From Neofusicoccum parvum (lineage: Eukaryota > Ascomycota > Dothideomycetes > Botryosphaeriales > Botryosphaeriaceae), in the NCBI GenBank assembly GCA_020912385.1, contig CP087206.1, positions 2,356,001-2,420,000 of the forward strand: a stretch of 64,000 bases of DNA, written 5' to 3'. How positions within the stretch are numbered: the stretch's first letter is position 1; the number at the start of each line of letters is the position of its first letter. This document shows positions 1-12,500 of the stretch, piece by piece. The notes below the pieces were generated by a model. It did not search any database and was not told the DNA's origin. It worked only from the letters and a program-made list of their open reading frames with translations. The position numbers and the translations under genes are program-made.

Positions 1-632
1 TCAGGATGCGGTCACATGTCGCCGAGGAGGCCGCCACCCGCTCGGTGTCGCCGTTGTCTCGATGGCTGCCGCATTCCACCCGCCTCCGACTTGCCAATTT
101 CTCCCGGCAATCATGCAATCCCTCAGCCCTGTACGTTTCTTATCTTCTTGCATCTGCCATCGCGTCTCGTCCGCGACTCCTCCGTTCTGCAGCACATGGC
201 CGTCGGCTTTTCCTCTTCACATGCTGCCTCCAGCTGTCGCATTCCAATGTTAACTGGCTGCGTCTCCTGTCCGCCAACGAACATCCACCGATATGCACTG
301 GCCCAATCTCCCAATTCTCTCGTCCATCTCCCCTTTGCCGCGGAGGAGAATGGCATGTGCAGTGAGATGAACGATCAGTAAACCTGTCGGCGACCGACTC
401 AAGCAAAGCGGGTCTTTCTCAATAATCTACCGCGGCGCCATTGCGCCTCCCCCATCAGGAAGTTCACTTCATACAACATTATCTTCATCTTCACGATATC
501 TCGTAACAGTCATTTATTTCTTCACATCACATGGCATATGCGCATTTTTCGAGATTGCATCAATCTTCATCATTGCTACACTCCCACTTTCCAACCTATG
601 TACACGGCTCCCCTTCACCCCGAAAGAGACGC
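1..632. other. Intergenic, left edge
   Basis: No protein-coding signal was recognised on either strand. The open frames overlap one another, have no family resemblance and no splice pattern. The right-hand ~100 bases are presumably the 3' UTR of the AA9 gene that ends at 633. Confidence 0.5.
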
Positions 633-1519
633 TCATGCGCCAGTCCAGACATCCGGGCCGGGAGCGGTGTAGGTCAGGGGGGTCTGGTAGATGTTGATCA
701 GGATGCCGGGGTCGCTGGCCGCGTACGCGCCGGGGAACTTGACGCCGGTCGGGGTGGCGCTGCCGCCATCCGTGACGCTGACCTGGTAGCAGCTCATGTA
801 GAACTGGGCGCCGCCCTCGCTGCCGGCCGAGTGCAGGGCCAGCGCCTCGGCGCGGACGAGGTAGTCGCCGGAGGCAAGGGACTTGGGGACTGGAGCAGGT
901 CAGCACACGCACTTTTCATCGGTACTCATCTTTCATTTCGCTTTCGCTTTCCCTTGTCGACGACGGCTGGAGGTACGAGGTGGTGGGGATGCTGAAAAGG
1001 GGGAAGGGTGTATTTACCGGTGAAGGCCCTCTTGCCGCAGTTGGCGTTCAGGATCTCAGTGCCCCAGCTCTCCTCGGTGCCGTTGTACGTGTCCTGCGCG
1101 ACCTTGAACCAGTCGCCGGAGCCGTCGGCGGCGGCGGCGTCGGCGACCTTGGACATGTAGATCATGACCGGGCCGAAGTGGTTGCCGCCGATAGCCTCGT
1201 TGTCGCAGCTGCGGTCACCGGGCTGCTGGTGCATCTCGACCGTAAGGCTGCCGCCGGCTGCAGGAGTTGGTCAGACGCGGTCAGGTATGCTGGGCTGTCG
1301 GGTGTTGGGCTTACCAGCAACGGAGCAAGTGGTCGAGGCCGCCGAGGGGGAAGCGTTGCAGCGGATGTCGTTGGAGGTGACATCGGTGACGGGGCTGTTG
1401 CTCTGGGGCATGCGGATGCAGGTGTCCGTCTTGTCCTCAGTGCCAACCCACAGGTCCTGCCAGGTGGCGTGGGCAGAGACGACCGAGGCGGTCGCCAGGA
1501 TGGCGAGGAAGGACTTCAT
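633..1519 (-). CDS. AA9 lytic polysaccharide monooxygenase (secreted)
   Basis: A copper-dependent enzyme that oxidatively cleaves cellulose or related beta-glucans outside the cell. Exons read 1315-1519, 1018-1257 and 633-889, giving 233 residues. A 16-residue signal peptide (MKSFLAILATASVVSA) is followed directly by His17. In this family the mature N-terminal His is the first ligand of the copper histidine brace. The second brace His is in NHFGPVMIYM. The QFYMSCYQ segment near the C-terminus carries the conserved Gln and the axial Tyr. The protein stops right after the catalytic domain (DVWTGA), so it has no CBM1 and no linker. Both introns have GTAAG/GTAAA donors and CAG acceptors. The next gene upstream, on the same strand, is a mannanase, which suggests shared induction by plant biomass. 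The substrate subtype cannot be read from sequence. Confidence 0.93.
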
Positions 1520-2396
1520 CGTGGTCGGCTGAAGATTTGTTTCGAAGTATCGACAAGAATGGAAAAAGAGCGAAGGAGATTCGACCAGCGAAGGACTTGG
1601 CTTGGATCAAGAAGGGTAAAGAGGCACAGCGACTGTTGATCAGTGAAGAGCAAAGGGAACCCTGGAAGAGGAGGGATAGGCTCTTATAAAGGCGCCTACC
1701 TGGGTGGTGGTGAGACCGTCCCGTCAACCTCTCGGCCGGCTTGCCGAGAGATCATCGCTGTCTAGACGGAGTAACGGGATTGAAGGTGCAAGCGGCGTGG
1801 GGAGCTTTTGCCGTCTTTCATCTGGCAGACCGGCTCGAGACTGCCAAGCGCCTTTGCTTGTTTCTACTTTTTGCTGCTTCAGCCATAGCCGAGGCCGCAT
1901 AAAACAGTCACTCCTCGTTTTTGTTCCGCTTTGGGCGCTTCCAGATGTAGGAGTGCATGAAGTTGGCATGCAAGTGCGTAAAGTCGAAACGCCTTGGCGG
2001 TGGAACCGTGGTCCATGCGACGTTTTGCGCACGCCAGCTCACCAATGAGACCGCCGGAAGCGCAGCCGAGCGTCACGACCGCGTCGAAACAGATCTACTG
2101 GTTGTTTCTCCACGTGTATCCTCCCTATTAATTTGAAGCGGCACGACGGGCCTGCATTTCGGAGCGCCTGCGACCGGAGTTTCTACAGCCGCCCCAAAAA
2201 GTAGTGCTGCAGCCAATCACACAACAAATGGATAAAACCGATCAATTTAGACGTCGGGAAGTTTTGGACAATGCCGGCACGCTTGGTAGACTCGTCACAA
2301 CACTACTACGTCATATCTGATGATTGTTGTACAGGGAAGAAGTAAAGCTATTGACAGGAATTCGAGAAGACGATCGAGAAGCGTTTTTTTCCGCTT
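1520..2396. other. Intergenic: promoter of the AA9 gene
   Basis: 877 bases between two minus-strand CAZyme genes, with no credible coding frame. It holds the 3' flank of the mannanase and the promoter of the LPMO. One GTGGGG site at about 1797-1802 fits the CreA consensus SYGGRG, but a single hexamer of this kind is expected by chance. Confidence 0.5.
1685..1690 (-). promoter_or_regulatory. TATA-like element of the AA9 gene
   Basis: The minus strand reads CCTTTATAAGAG here, about 165 bases upstream of the AA9 start codon. It is the clearest TATA-like match in the proximal promoter. Position and match are suggestive only. Confidence 0.35.
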
Positions 2397-3723
2397 TTAG
2401 CCAATCTGAGCAACGTGGTCGGTGACCAAGCACGTCCAATCAGTCGTGTTAGTGAAGATGGTGTTGCCATCGTTGTTGGTCTGGCCCCAGCTCAGCGTTG
2501 TGCCAAAGTCCCAGAACTGATCGGCGGCAATGCCGGTGGTGTTCAGGGCCTTCTTCTGCCAGGTGCCCTCGACGGAGCACTTGTTAGACTGCACACCGTA
2601 TTCCTCGAAGACGCATGGTTTGCCGGCAGCAGCACAGGCGGCTCCGTGGGCCGCAATCCATTCGGAACCGAAGGGCTCCTCAGATTGGCCCCCTGGAAAA
2701 GCGGTCAGCACCACGGGACAGTCGAAAGAAAAGAGGGGTAATGCTTACAGGAATCGGGATACAGGTGGAACGTGCCAAAGTCAAGAGTATCGATCTCAAG
2801 GTTCTTGTTGAAATCGACTCCCTCACCTTGCTGTTGGGTTGTTAGCATTTACCTGCCTGTAGCTAAGAAACAAAATCCATACCGTGTACGGGTAGCTGCC
2901 ATCGCCACCCGTGACCCCGAATCCCTCGTCACCAAGAGTCACCAAGTGGTTGGAGTCGAGGCTCTTGATGTAAGCGCTAGTCTCACTTGCCCAGTCGTAA
3001 ATCACAGACTTGAGAATGTTAGCACACTGAGGAGACTGAGACAGGAGGCATGGATCTCACGGTGTTGCAGCCATTGCAGCGGGGCTCGTTGGCCAACTCC
3101 CAGGCAAGAATGGCCGTCGAGTCAGTGTAACGGGAAACAACGGCCTGAATGTACTTCTTGTACTGGGTCTGGATGTCGGCGTTGGCGTACCAGTCCGGGT
3201 TCGCCGAACCGCCGAAGCGCTTCATGTAGGCAGCCATGCCGCCGTAGTCGGTCCAGTTGTTCACGAAGTTGATGATCAACTTGATGCCACGAGACTCAGC
3301 AGACTTGACAACATAGTCCAGACGTTGCAAGCCGTTGGTGCCGGTGTTGATGACTGGGTCCTGCCCATCGACAAACGACTGGTACCAAACGGTGCCTAAG
3401 GGTTACATCAGACCCATCCAGCGGGTGGCTTTTCGAGAAGAGGACTCACCATCGGTGGGGACGGTGTTGACATCGTTGAAGCCCCAGATGCGAAGGATCT
3501 TGAGGCCCGACTCCTTGAGCCTGTCCAGTGCGGTGTCGATGTCGGCATCACCAGTGGTGAAGCCGAGCCAATACGCGTTCGTGCCAGCGTAATATTTGGT
3601 CACGCCGTCGATGTTGAACTTCGTTCCATCGGTGGTAACGAAAGATGATGACTGGCGCGCAATCGGGGTAGCAGCCGCCAGGGTTGCAGCAGTGGCCAGG
3701 CCAAGGATCGTGGAAGTTCTCAT
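2397..3723 (-). CDS. GH5 subfamily 7 endo-1,4-beta-mannanase (secreted)
   Basis: Hydrolyses internal beta-1,4-mannosidic bonds in mannan and galactomannan. Five exons: 3450-3723, 3061-3395, 2883-3008, 2749-2830 and 2397-2692, 370 residues. The N-terminus ([20 protein letters not shown]) is a signal peptide followed by a likely dibasic-type propeptide site (IAR). Family landmarks in order are [21 protein letters not shown] with the acid/base Glu at about residue 195, FHLYPDSWG (split by intron 4), and CVFEEYGV with the nucleophile Glu at about 302. The protein ends just after the catalytic barrel with no carbohydrate-binding module. Splicing restores Trp in YPDSWGQ, which supports the model. 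Two SYGGRG (CreA-like) hexamers lie about 180-215 bases upstream. It sits 877 bases upstream of the AA9 gene on the same strand. Confidence 0.93.
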
Positions 3724-5177
3724 TTTGGCTGAATGCAGTGCGAAGGAGTGATGAGGTGAGCCTGAACGATGCACACAGACTCAACGCAATATATACTGAA
3801 AGAGTTCTAGGAGAAAAAGAGTGGATTGTGTTGCGACTGGCGCAGTGGGTTCAGCGGACTTGCTGGGTCCGTTTCTTCCAAGCGGTAGCGCCGGGCTTGT
3901 ATAGTGGAGGGAGCAAAAGGGTTGGTGGACTTCTGGAGGCCTCTCGTATACGGCAACCCGGGAGAGAAACGCCGCTAGTGAGTTAAACTTGTGTCACCTG
4001 GCGGGAGGCTAATAAGTGCCGTGTCGCAGCATGTATCCCGCCACTTTCTTGCAGCCCACAGAAAATCCGGGGAAATTTCCATGAAACGCGTCGTTTATCG
4101 GTCCATGAAACGTGCAGTGACGATCGATTTCATAATCGCCGAGGCTGAAACCCAGCACTCCGACGCGGGTCATTGCAAACCGAGTCAAACCTCAAAGTAT
4201 AAGAAGACACCGCATCTCCCGCACAGCGCGGGCGGCCAAGACTGGGCCTCGGGTCACCGGGACGGGCGCTAAGGTTTGCTTTATTGGCTCCTCAGCATAC
4301 TGCCTATTTGGGCATGCGGGGAGCGGAGAGGTCGGCGACAGGCACACTCCGAGCACGAGGACCTATGACCAGTGTCAGTTTCGAGGCCGCAGGAGAGGCA
4401 ACCAGCCTCCGTGTCTGAAGTGGAATGGCCTGCCGATCTTGGGCCGGCGTTGAAGCAGAGCGGAGATGGTGTGTCACAGCATCCCGCGTCGGCTAAGTTG
4501 GGAAGCGCTCGGAGTTAGCCACTACACGTGACCTGCCCTCAGCCAACGACGTATACAAATGCTGCGCAAGGCCGCTCTACACAGTTGGGACATTTTCCGT
4601 CTGGAAGACTTCGTGGAAGAGCTGAACAGGAGAGTTTATGAGCTCCAAGTAGCCCAAGTTGCCCAACACTCTGGCTATCTGCAGAGCAGCAGCTGGGCCG
4701 GAGGCCTTTTGCCTTGCACGACTGATCCATAGCTTCGCGCAGCTGGACCTTGACCATCCATTTCTCAGCCTCTGCTCTGTGTGAGAGAGGCCTGCAGCAG
4801 GTGGGTAGAGGATGCCATACTGATCAACGGCAGATCGATGGTCGCAAACGAGCAGTTAGCGGCGATTAGCACCACCCCAGGCGCGGCAACGAGCGAAGGC
4901 GGCCACTTATCGCCCAGGCGGATTCCTGAAGACCATGATCCACTGCTGCTTTGCCCAAATGGTAATGGTGGTGTGCGGATAGCCCCTCGTCTCGGAAGCT
5001 ATTCGACAACGGGTGCGCATATGCAGCCTTCCCGGGGGTGGGGTCAGATGATCGTGGATGGCGCATATATGTGCGATGGCGCTCCTCACGACATTTAACC
5101 TTGATCCGCATTATTTCGCAGCCCTCTCAAGACAAGCTCTCCTGTCCAGCCGATCAACGATACCCTCAACGCCCGAC
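3724..5177. other. Intergenic between mannanase and BLOC1S1-like gene
   Basis: 1.45 kb containing two divergent promoters. The mannanase promoter has a TATA-like element and two CreA-like hexamers. No convincing gene is seen; frames around 4539-5098 have no family resemblance. Confidence 0.5.
3788..3795 (-). promoter_or_regulatory. TATA box of the mannanase gene
   Basis: The minus strand reads CAGTATATATTGCG about 65-70 bases upstream of the mannanase start codon, a strong TATA-box match at a plausible distance. Confidence 0.45.
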
Positions 5178-5564
5178 ATGTCCTCGCAAACACCTCCACA
5201 GACCGAAGATGAGCAGCGCGTAGCCGAAGCGCGTGCTGCGGTCACGGCATCCCTATCCTCAGTTGGCGGGTCCATGGACGCTGAAATGCGACAGCGCGCG
5301 GCAGACATACACGCCAACGCAGCGGCAATTGAGAAGCAGGAGAAGGAGCTGGCGAAGCAGACGGCAGCACTGGCTAAAGAGGGCGACAAATGGCAGAAAA
5401 TGGCCGACCAGAACGTCAAAAAGCTCAATGAGATGGGCGACCTGCAGAATTGGGCCGAGATGATCGAGCGCGACCTGCTGGTGGTGGAAGAGACGCTCCG
5501 GCTGGCGGAAGGCGAGACCGACCGGGGCAATGCCAGCGGGACGAACGGGTGGACGCGGGGGTGA
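5178..5564 (+). CDS. BLOC1S1: BLOC1S1/GCN5L1-like coiled-coil protein
   Basis: A single-exon, 128-residue protein of the BLOC-1 subunit 1 (GCN5-like 1) family. BLOC-1 acts in endosome-to-lysosome or vacuole sorting. In animals the same subunit also belongs to BORC and influences mitochondrial protein acetylation. Most of the protein is predicted helix, with the family's Lys/Gln-rich coiled coil (about residues 45-90) followed by the hallmark segment GDLQNWAEMIERD. The frame is open for 40 codons further upstream, but the ATG at 5178 was chosen because homology starts after it and the upstream residues are not family-like. The C-terminal tail after the coiled coil is short and Gly/Thr-rich. 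Confidence 0.8.
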   Translation: MSSQTPPQTEDEQRVAEARAAVTASLSSVGGSMDAEMRQRAADIHANAAAIEKQEKELAKQTAALAKEGDKWQKMADQNVKKLNEMGDLQNWAEMIERDLLVVEETLRLAEGETDRGNASGTNGWTRG

Positions 5565-6584
5565 TGCGCTGGAGACCGTCGGCTTCCTCAGGCTTATCTC
5601 CAACCACGCCCTGCCGCCGCGTGCGGGGCGAAGCTCGTGGATGCGTCGGGTGGTGCATCGTTCCCAGTGCCGTGATGAAGGCACGACTTGGGCCAGGCGA
5701 CACGCGCGGCGCGGGGTCTCTCGAATGCGCGGGAAGCCGGCGCTTCACGGCGGCTGCACGCGTCGCGACAACGAGTAGAGAACGCGAATGCCATGCGCGC
5801 CACGACGGCGCTGTCTCTGCTTCTGCGACAAGTGATGCAGCGCAGCGCGCGCACTCTGTTCTTGCATGTGACTGTACCTTGGTTCGTGGCGAAGGCCGCC
5901 GAAACGAAACGCAGCTTCGCGTAGCCACGGCGACCGTTGGGGCGCTGCCGCCGCTGCTGCTACTGTTGACTCGGAGCTGCTCGTGCTGTGACCTCATTCA
6001 TCTGCCAGTTCCGCGACCGCCTGGGCGGTAAATCTACGGTCCAACACGTCGACCTCACGGCGTAAGAAGCACACAACCAGCCCAACTTCCTTACCACCCG
6101 CCTCCCCGCCACTCCCTCTTCATCACCATCGGCCATCGACACGAGCTGGGCTGCCCATTTCCCCAGCCGGCCCGCGACACACACGCAAAGTTCAGCGCGA
6201 GAGGACGCCTGCACCGCTCCTCTTCTGCCGTTGCAACCTTTGCCTGCACTTTCGACTGACGCAGTCCCGCGCCATTTCGCTCAACCGGCGCTTGTTTGCA
6301 CACCTCCGTCGCTGCCTCCGACCGCTTCCGCCGCCTTTCAGCTCCGGACACGCGCCCCTGCAATTCTCTGGAAAGCTGCGCCGCCGCCTGCCACTTTTCC
6401 GCCCGCGCCTCACGCTGCCTTCCGCCGCCGCGACGCACCCGCCAAGCCCGCTTCCACAAGCCTGCTGCCGACGCATCACAGGCGCATCGCCGCGAACTGC
6501 AGCAGAGTAGGGCCTGGAGCTACTTGAACTGGACAGCAGCATTCGGGTGCGGGAGGGTTCACCTTCCAGGCTGTGGTTGCGAAG
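5565..6584. other. Intergenic; 5' region of the TOM1 gene
   Basis: About 1 kb of GC-rich DNA, pyrimidine-rich in its right half, ending at the TOM1 start codon. This is probably promoter and 5' UTR. The open frames on both strands lack any family resemblance. Confidence 0.5.
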
Positions 6585-9500
6585 ATGGGGAGGATAAAAA
6601 AGGTCGCAACATCCAAGCATGACGCGACTCTGGTACGTGCCCGCCCCGCCTTACTTCTGCGCTGCGGCAAGACTTTATTAACCTAAAGCTACCACAGTCT
6701 CCGTACATTGCGGAGTTTATCAAGGAAACGCTTGCGCTCCCGTTGTACAAGATACCCGCTCACCTGAGCCTCTTCCCGCGGCGATGGCCCTTCCCTAGAG
6801 GCGACCTGTATCACTGGATACCCGTCCTGAACCGTTTCGACCGCGTCTTGGAACTGTTCGTTGAGGAATATGGCCTGGTCAATGGCCCCCAGGCCCAGCC
6901 TTTTGATAGGCGTCTCCTGCAGAAGGGCGACGCAGAGGAGGGCAAGCTGCCGTTGGAGTCGCCGCCTACTTCGGCGGACCTTGGTGCGGCCGGCTACACC
7001 GAAGAGGGCGACCAGGAGCTCATTGAGCACATACTGAGGTTCACAAAGTTATTACTGGAGAACTGTGGAAACCGTAGCTTGTACGCGAGCAGCGAGCATC
7101 TTAGCAAACTTCTCAACACCACCTCCATCTCTTTACTGAGGACGACCCTACGCCTGACCTTGAGACTTGCCCAGCGCTACCACACCTCGCGCGTGCGCAT
7201 GGGCTCGAGCGCCAACGTGCAGAGCAGCCTTCTCCAGAGCCACTACAACATCAACCTCGACAACCTCCAGAAGATCGCATTGCCTTTTGTCAAGGGTACC
7301 TCGCCAACCTCGGGCAAGGGCAAGGAGAAGCTCTCTCTCGGACCTCCCGGCGAAGATACAACGGACAAGGTGCATGTGGCAGATTTGGTGGGCAAGGTCA
7401 AGGTGGAAGACCTGCCACCTGCTCTACGTGAGGAGTGGGGCAGCGTATTTCTGTCTTATTATGAGACAAATGCCGCTACAAAGGACGACGCCAACAAGCC
7501 CACTGCCAACGAGCCGTTTGGTAGCCCCGGTGGAGCACCGAGCACGCCAACTCCCGTCCGTCGTACTTCAACACTCGGTCCTCACGCCACGCCCAGGCAG
7601 AACCGGGCTGCGCCGGCAGACCAATCTCCACGCACTCCAGTGACTCCAAACGCTCAGAATGACTCATCACGTCCTGCTGGTCCGAAGTTCTTGGAGGTAC
7701 CCTATCGGGAGATCTCTTCTCAGCCTACCTATGAGATCATGAAGAGCTATGCCCCCGATGTGCCTGAGGATACTCGCTTCGAGCTTCTACACAGGGTTCG
7801 AGTTGCACAATCGCTGGCGTCGAACAGACAAGCTCGTGAAGATATTGTGGCGATCCGGCTCTTGGCCATTGCCAACCTGGCTTATGTCCATCCTGAGACA
7901 ACTTTCCATCAAAAGATTGGGCAGCAGGATGGGGATGAGCCCCGCCCGCTCCAGCTTGCCTACCAGCTTGCGGAGCTAATCCACCCTCCAACAGACAACC
8001 AGCTCGGTGCCTCGCGAGAGCTTCAGACCATTGCCCTCTGCGCTCTGGAAGCCCTGACAAAACACAAGAGCAAGGGCAACGATCTGACTTCCGCATTGAG
8101 TCTCAACGTCAACCACGGAGTCCTGTTTTACGTCGCCCGGAAAGCAGTTGCCGAGCTTACCCGTGATGATGGACCTGGAGATTCTCTCGAGGACGATGAA
8201 TGGCGGGAATCGTTGTTCACCCTTATCACCAGCATCCCAGGTCAGATCACCCGCGTGGGAGAGAGCATGGTCGCCGCAGGCCTGTTCGATATTTTCGTCG
8301 AAGTTCTCACGCTTCGCACCCAGCGGGCCGAGCGCTACTACTCGCGGGTTTTGAGCTTCTTGGACACCTTCGCCTTTAACCTTCGCGATGCATTCCAAGC
8401 ATTTGTCCAGGCCAAGGGTCTTGATGCTATAGCTGACCTTGCCGGACATGAGGTTGAGACTTCATTCTCGCGCGCACAGCAGGGTGAGGGTATGCCCGAC
8501 CAGTACAAGACTCAGCACACGGACTACAAGATCGCGTACTACCCCCAACAGACTCTTCGCTGGCTCTTCAAGTTCATTAGCCACATGATGACGCATGGAG
8601 GTGGTGGTATCGACCGTCTTCTTCGAAACCTGATGGATTCCCCGCGACTGCTCGCTGGTCTTCGCACTGTATTGGCTGAGGCACCCGTCTTTGGCAGCAC
8701 TGTTTGGAGTATGACCGTCAACATTCTCGCGAACTTCATCCACCACGAGCCTACAAGCTATCAGATCATCGCTGAGGCTGGACTGAGCAAGACTTTCTTG
8801 GAGACGGTAACTCAAAGCACGATTGAAGACAAGCCTGCGGAGCCGTCAACGGCGGAAAGTGTCACGGAGACGCCGTCACAGTCTGATGTGCCTGTTACTC
8901 GTGCAGAAGAAGAGAAGGCAGACGACCAGGACTCGAAGCCTGTTACTACTGGTATCCTTCCTGTTGCTGAGGCAATTGCTGCAGTTCCTGCGGCTTTCGG
9001 TGCTATATGCCTGACCGAGGCTGGCTTGAATCTCTTCAAGAACTCAACAGCTCTTGAGAGTTTCTTCGAGGTCTTTACTAGCCCTGCACACGTGAAGGCT
9101 ATCGAAGTGGATTCAGACACGACGCAGCAACTAGGCTCTTCCTTTGACGAGCTCGTCCGTCACCACCCTCCTCTCAAGCAGGCTATTCTCGCTTCGGTCA
9201 AGAAGATGGTTTCCCGCGTGGGTAAGCTCTGTTTCGAGAGGGCCCAGAACAAGGGTGTTGGAGCCAAGCTTTGGGTCGAGAACAGCGACGGTAAAATCCT
9301 CGTCTCCGGGGGCCGCAAGGCTCTTTGGGGAAAAGAGGGTTCTCGCCACCAGCAGTCTCGTGAGCTCTCAAGTCAAGGCGGCGATGTGGAAATGACCGAC
9401 ATCGACGCTTCTGCATCTCCAGTGGAGTCCCCGAACGCTGATATGTACATCGATGAAGTAGTCGAGCACGAGGATCCCAAGGACGGCCCTACCACCACTC

Positions 9501-12500
9501 AATTCATTACTGCTACCTGCAAGTTCCTCGAAGGCTTCTTTATCAACGAGTCGCTTTGCTCAGCTTTTATTGAGGAGGGCGGTCTAGAATTCGTGCTTGA
9601 CTTTGGGACATTGCCCTGTCTGCCGTACAACTTCAACGAGTTCTTCGTTGTTGGAGAGGATTTCAGCCGCGTCATCCAGCTCATTGTCGAACAGAAACCT
9701 CATCTTGCACTTCCCTCTCTGATCAGGAGGTTTCAGGCTGCTTGTGACGAGCTCGAACCGTTCATGAGCAATGAGCATCAGTCTGCATACCTATCCGTGT
9801 TCACTAGCAGAAACCCCGGTGCGAACGTTGACCCCAACAATGCGGCTAACGGCACGCGCTTCGCGAAAGCTCTTGTCGTGGTTCTAACCCTAGCCAATGC
9901 TCTTGGGTTAACTTTCCAAGGCACATTGTACAACCATCGCTCGAGTCACAACATCTTCGCTCAAGTCAACATGGGAGACATGTACGCGCACCTAATCGAC
10001 AGCCTTGGAAGGTTGCAGCGAAGCTGCGTTTGGGAAGAAATCCTCCTCCAGAAGGAGATGCCTTCAGAGTGGGAGAAGAGCACAAGGGTTAAAAGCAGTG
10101 GCTTCAACACAGACGAGGCGAACAACATCCTTCGTCTGGCTAACCCACACCTTCCGGAGGAACCTAGCGAAAATGCGGATAGCATAGATGCGTCGGGTCA
10201 GCAGCTCAGCCGAGCCAACAGTGGTGAGGGCAGTACCACTCAGACTAGCACCACTCTGGACAAGTCGTCGGCGCAGTACAAGAACACCAAGATCCTGCGA
10301 TATTTGTTAAGTCAAGTACCAACTGCCATTACCCCGTTCCTTCAGGCCTTGGGCAAGTGCCTTCTTTTCAGAAGAACCCAGGATCACTGGCAGAAGCAGA
10401 ATGCTCTTGTTGTCGCAGACCAGCTCGCCAAACTCGCCATGGATCAGCTTGGATACCAACTCCCGAAGCAGAGCTCCAGTGCAAAGGACCGCTATGCCTA
10501 CTGGATCGTCATCCTGACTTCGGTCTCTCAAATCCTGATGGAGGGTGCTATGGAACGCAGTCCTCCGCATATGCTGACCTTGATCTTGTCGTCTTTCCAA
10601 ACCCAAGGCGGTCTCACGCATTTGAGCGAGATCCTTGATTCCTTTTTCGAGGAAGCCAAGGGTATCATCGAGAAGAACGACAGCCAAGAACTTCCCGAGG
10701 ACGTGCAGGGTTTGATGAACCTCGCTCTTGGAGGTATCAAGATCATCTTGACTCTCTACGCGCATATGGTCAACACCAAGTGTATCAACGACGCGCACCA
10801 GACGAACGCAATGAACACGCGGGATCGCAATAGGCCAAAGGGGGATTCTTTCTTCCCGTCACAGTTCCTTGTCGAGTTGCGCATGGCCGTCATCAAGCCA
10901 GTCGAGAAGATATGGAATTCGGAGCTCATGAACAAGGCAACGACATCCATCGTCAAGAATCTCGTCGAGATACTCCGCATCGTTCTTGATAGCGAAGGAG
11001 AGAACGAGGCTTTCAAACGCGCAGATTCCATCCCGGCTCGGTCAAGGCTCACGTACAAGCCGTGGAAGCCACGCAACGTCGAACATGTGGAGAACCTCAA
11101 GCGTGACGGCTTCGATGAGGATCTGGCGAAGGAGGCACAATACCGCTGCTACGACAACGTGACATTGACCAGGGAGTATTGCAATGCGGCGAAGAACGAC
11201 CCTCGATTTGAGAGGAACCCCGTCCCCCCGTACGAGACCGAACTTCTGAAGCCGACCAGCCAGAGTCAGACTCGATCGACTTCCACCACTCCTCGGTTGA
11301 CGGTTGACAGTGAAGAAGAGGCGGAGGAGCCAGGCTCCCAATCAGTAGTCATGCAGGATGCACAGCCACCTACGAGTGAACCTATCGATAGCTCGGTCTA
11401 CATCCCTCACGCCCTCCAGCAGTCATCGTGGGGTCGTGGTGTCGATCCAAATGAAGGCGCGACTGGCGAGTACGTTCGAGTTGAAGACCTTGAGGATGCA
11501 AGGGTTGAGATTCGGAAGAAGGTCATTGACCGGGCGCTGGAAGTCGTTGATGTCCACGAGGATGTCACCTTCGAGCTTGCAGATTTGATATCCGCAGCTG
11601 TTGCAAAGTCGTCGGATGCCTCGAGCATGCGCAGCGATATTGGTGAGACTCTGGTCAACGCTCTTATTTCCCTACAGGCCGAGGAGGACCTCAAGCCTAT
11701 TGGGAAGAAGATTGCATCCTACGCCCATCTTCTTGCCCTCATTCTCCAGGAGCGCGACTTCTACACTGCCACCCTACCTCAACTTAAGGAGTACTTCTCA
11801 CAGCTGCTTGGTTTCATTAAGACTCCCCCGGATCAGCGCGGAGAGGAATCATCGCCCTGGATCGGTCACATTCTCCTAATTATAGAGAGGCTACTTGCCG
11901 ACGATGCGCAACCTCCTCAGATCCAATGGACTGCTCCTAGGGATGATGATATCAAGGAGTCCGACAACCCCATCATCGAGCTCTCAGAGCCGGTTGTTCC
12001 AATGGATGAGAAGCGCGAGCTGTTCCACGCCATTGTGGAAGTCCTTCCGCGTATCGGCAAAGACGAGTCACTCGCACTCTCCGTTGCTCGTGTCCTCGTG
12101 ATCCTTACGAGACATAGACAACTTGCAACCAAGCTAGGAGAGAAACGCAATCTGCAGCGCCTGTTCGTCATGGTCAAGCAGCTCAGCGGGATCACTAACG
12201 ACCGGCTGCAGAGCTCGTTCATGTTGATTCTGCGTCATATTGTCGAAGATGAGGAGACAATTAGGCAGATCATGAGAACTGAGATCAAGGCTTTGTTCAA
12301 GGAGAAAGGCAACCGCCCTCGGAATGGCCCTCAGCAGATGGACACCACTGCCTTCACTCGATCCCTGTGGCACCTTGCCAACCGGAATCCTGAAATCTTC
12401 GTTGAGGTCACTAACGAGAAGCTCAAGCTCTCTGGCTACACCCGGGAACCTCGTTCTAACAACTATCTGGAACTCAAGGATGAGGAAACTGCTACCGACA

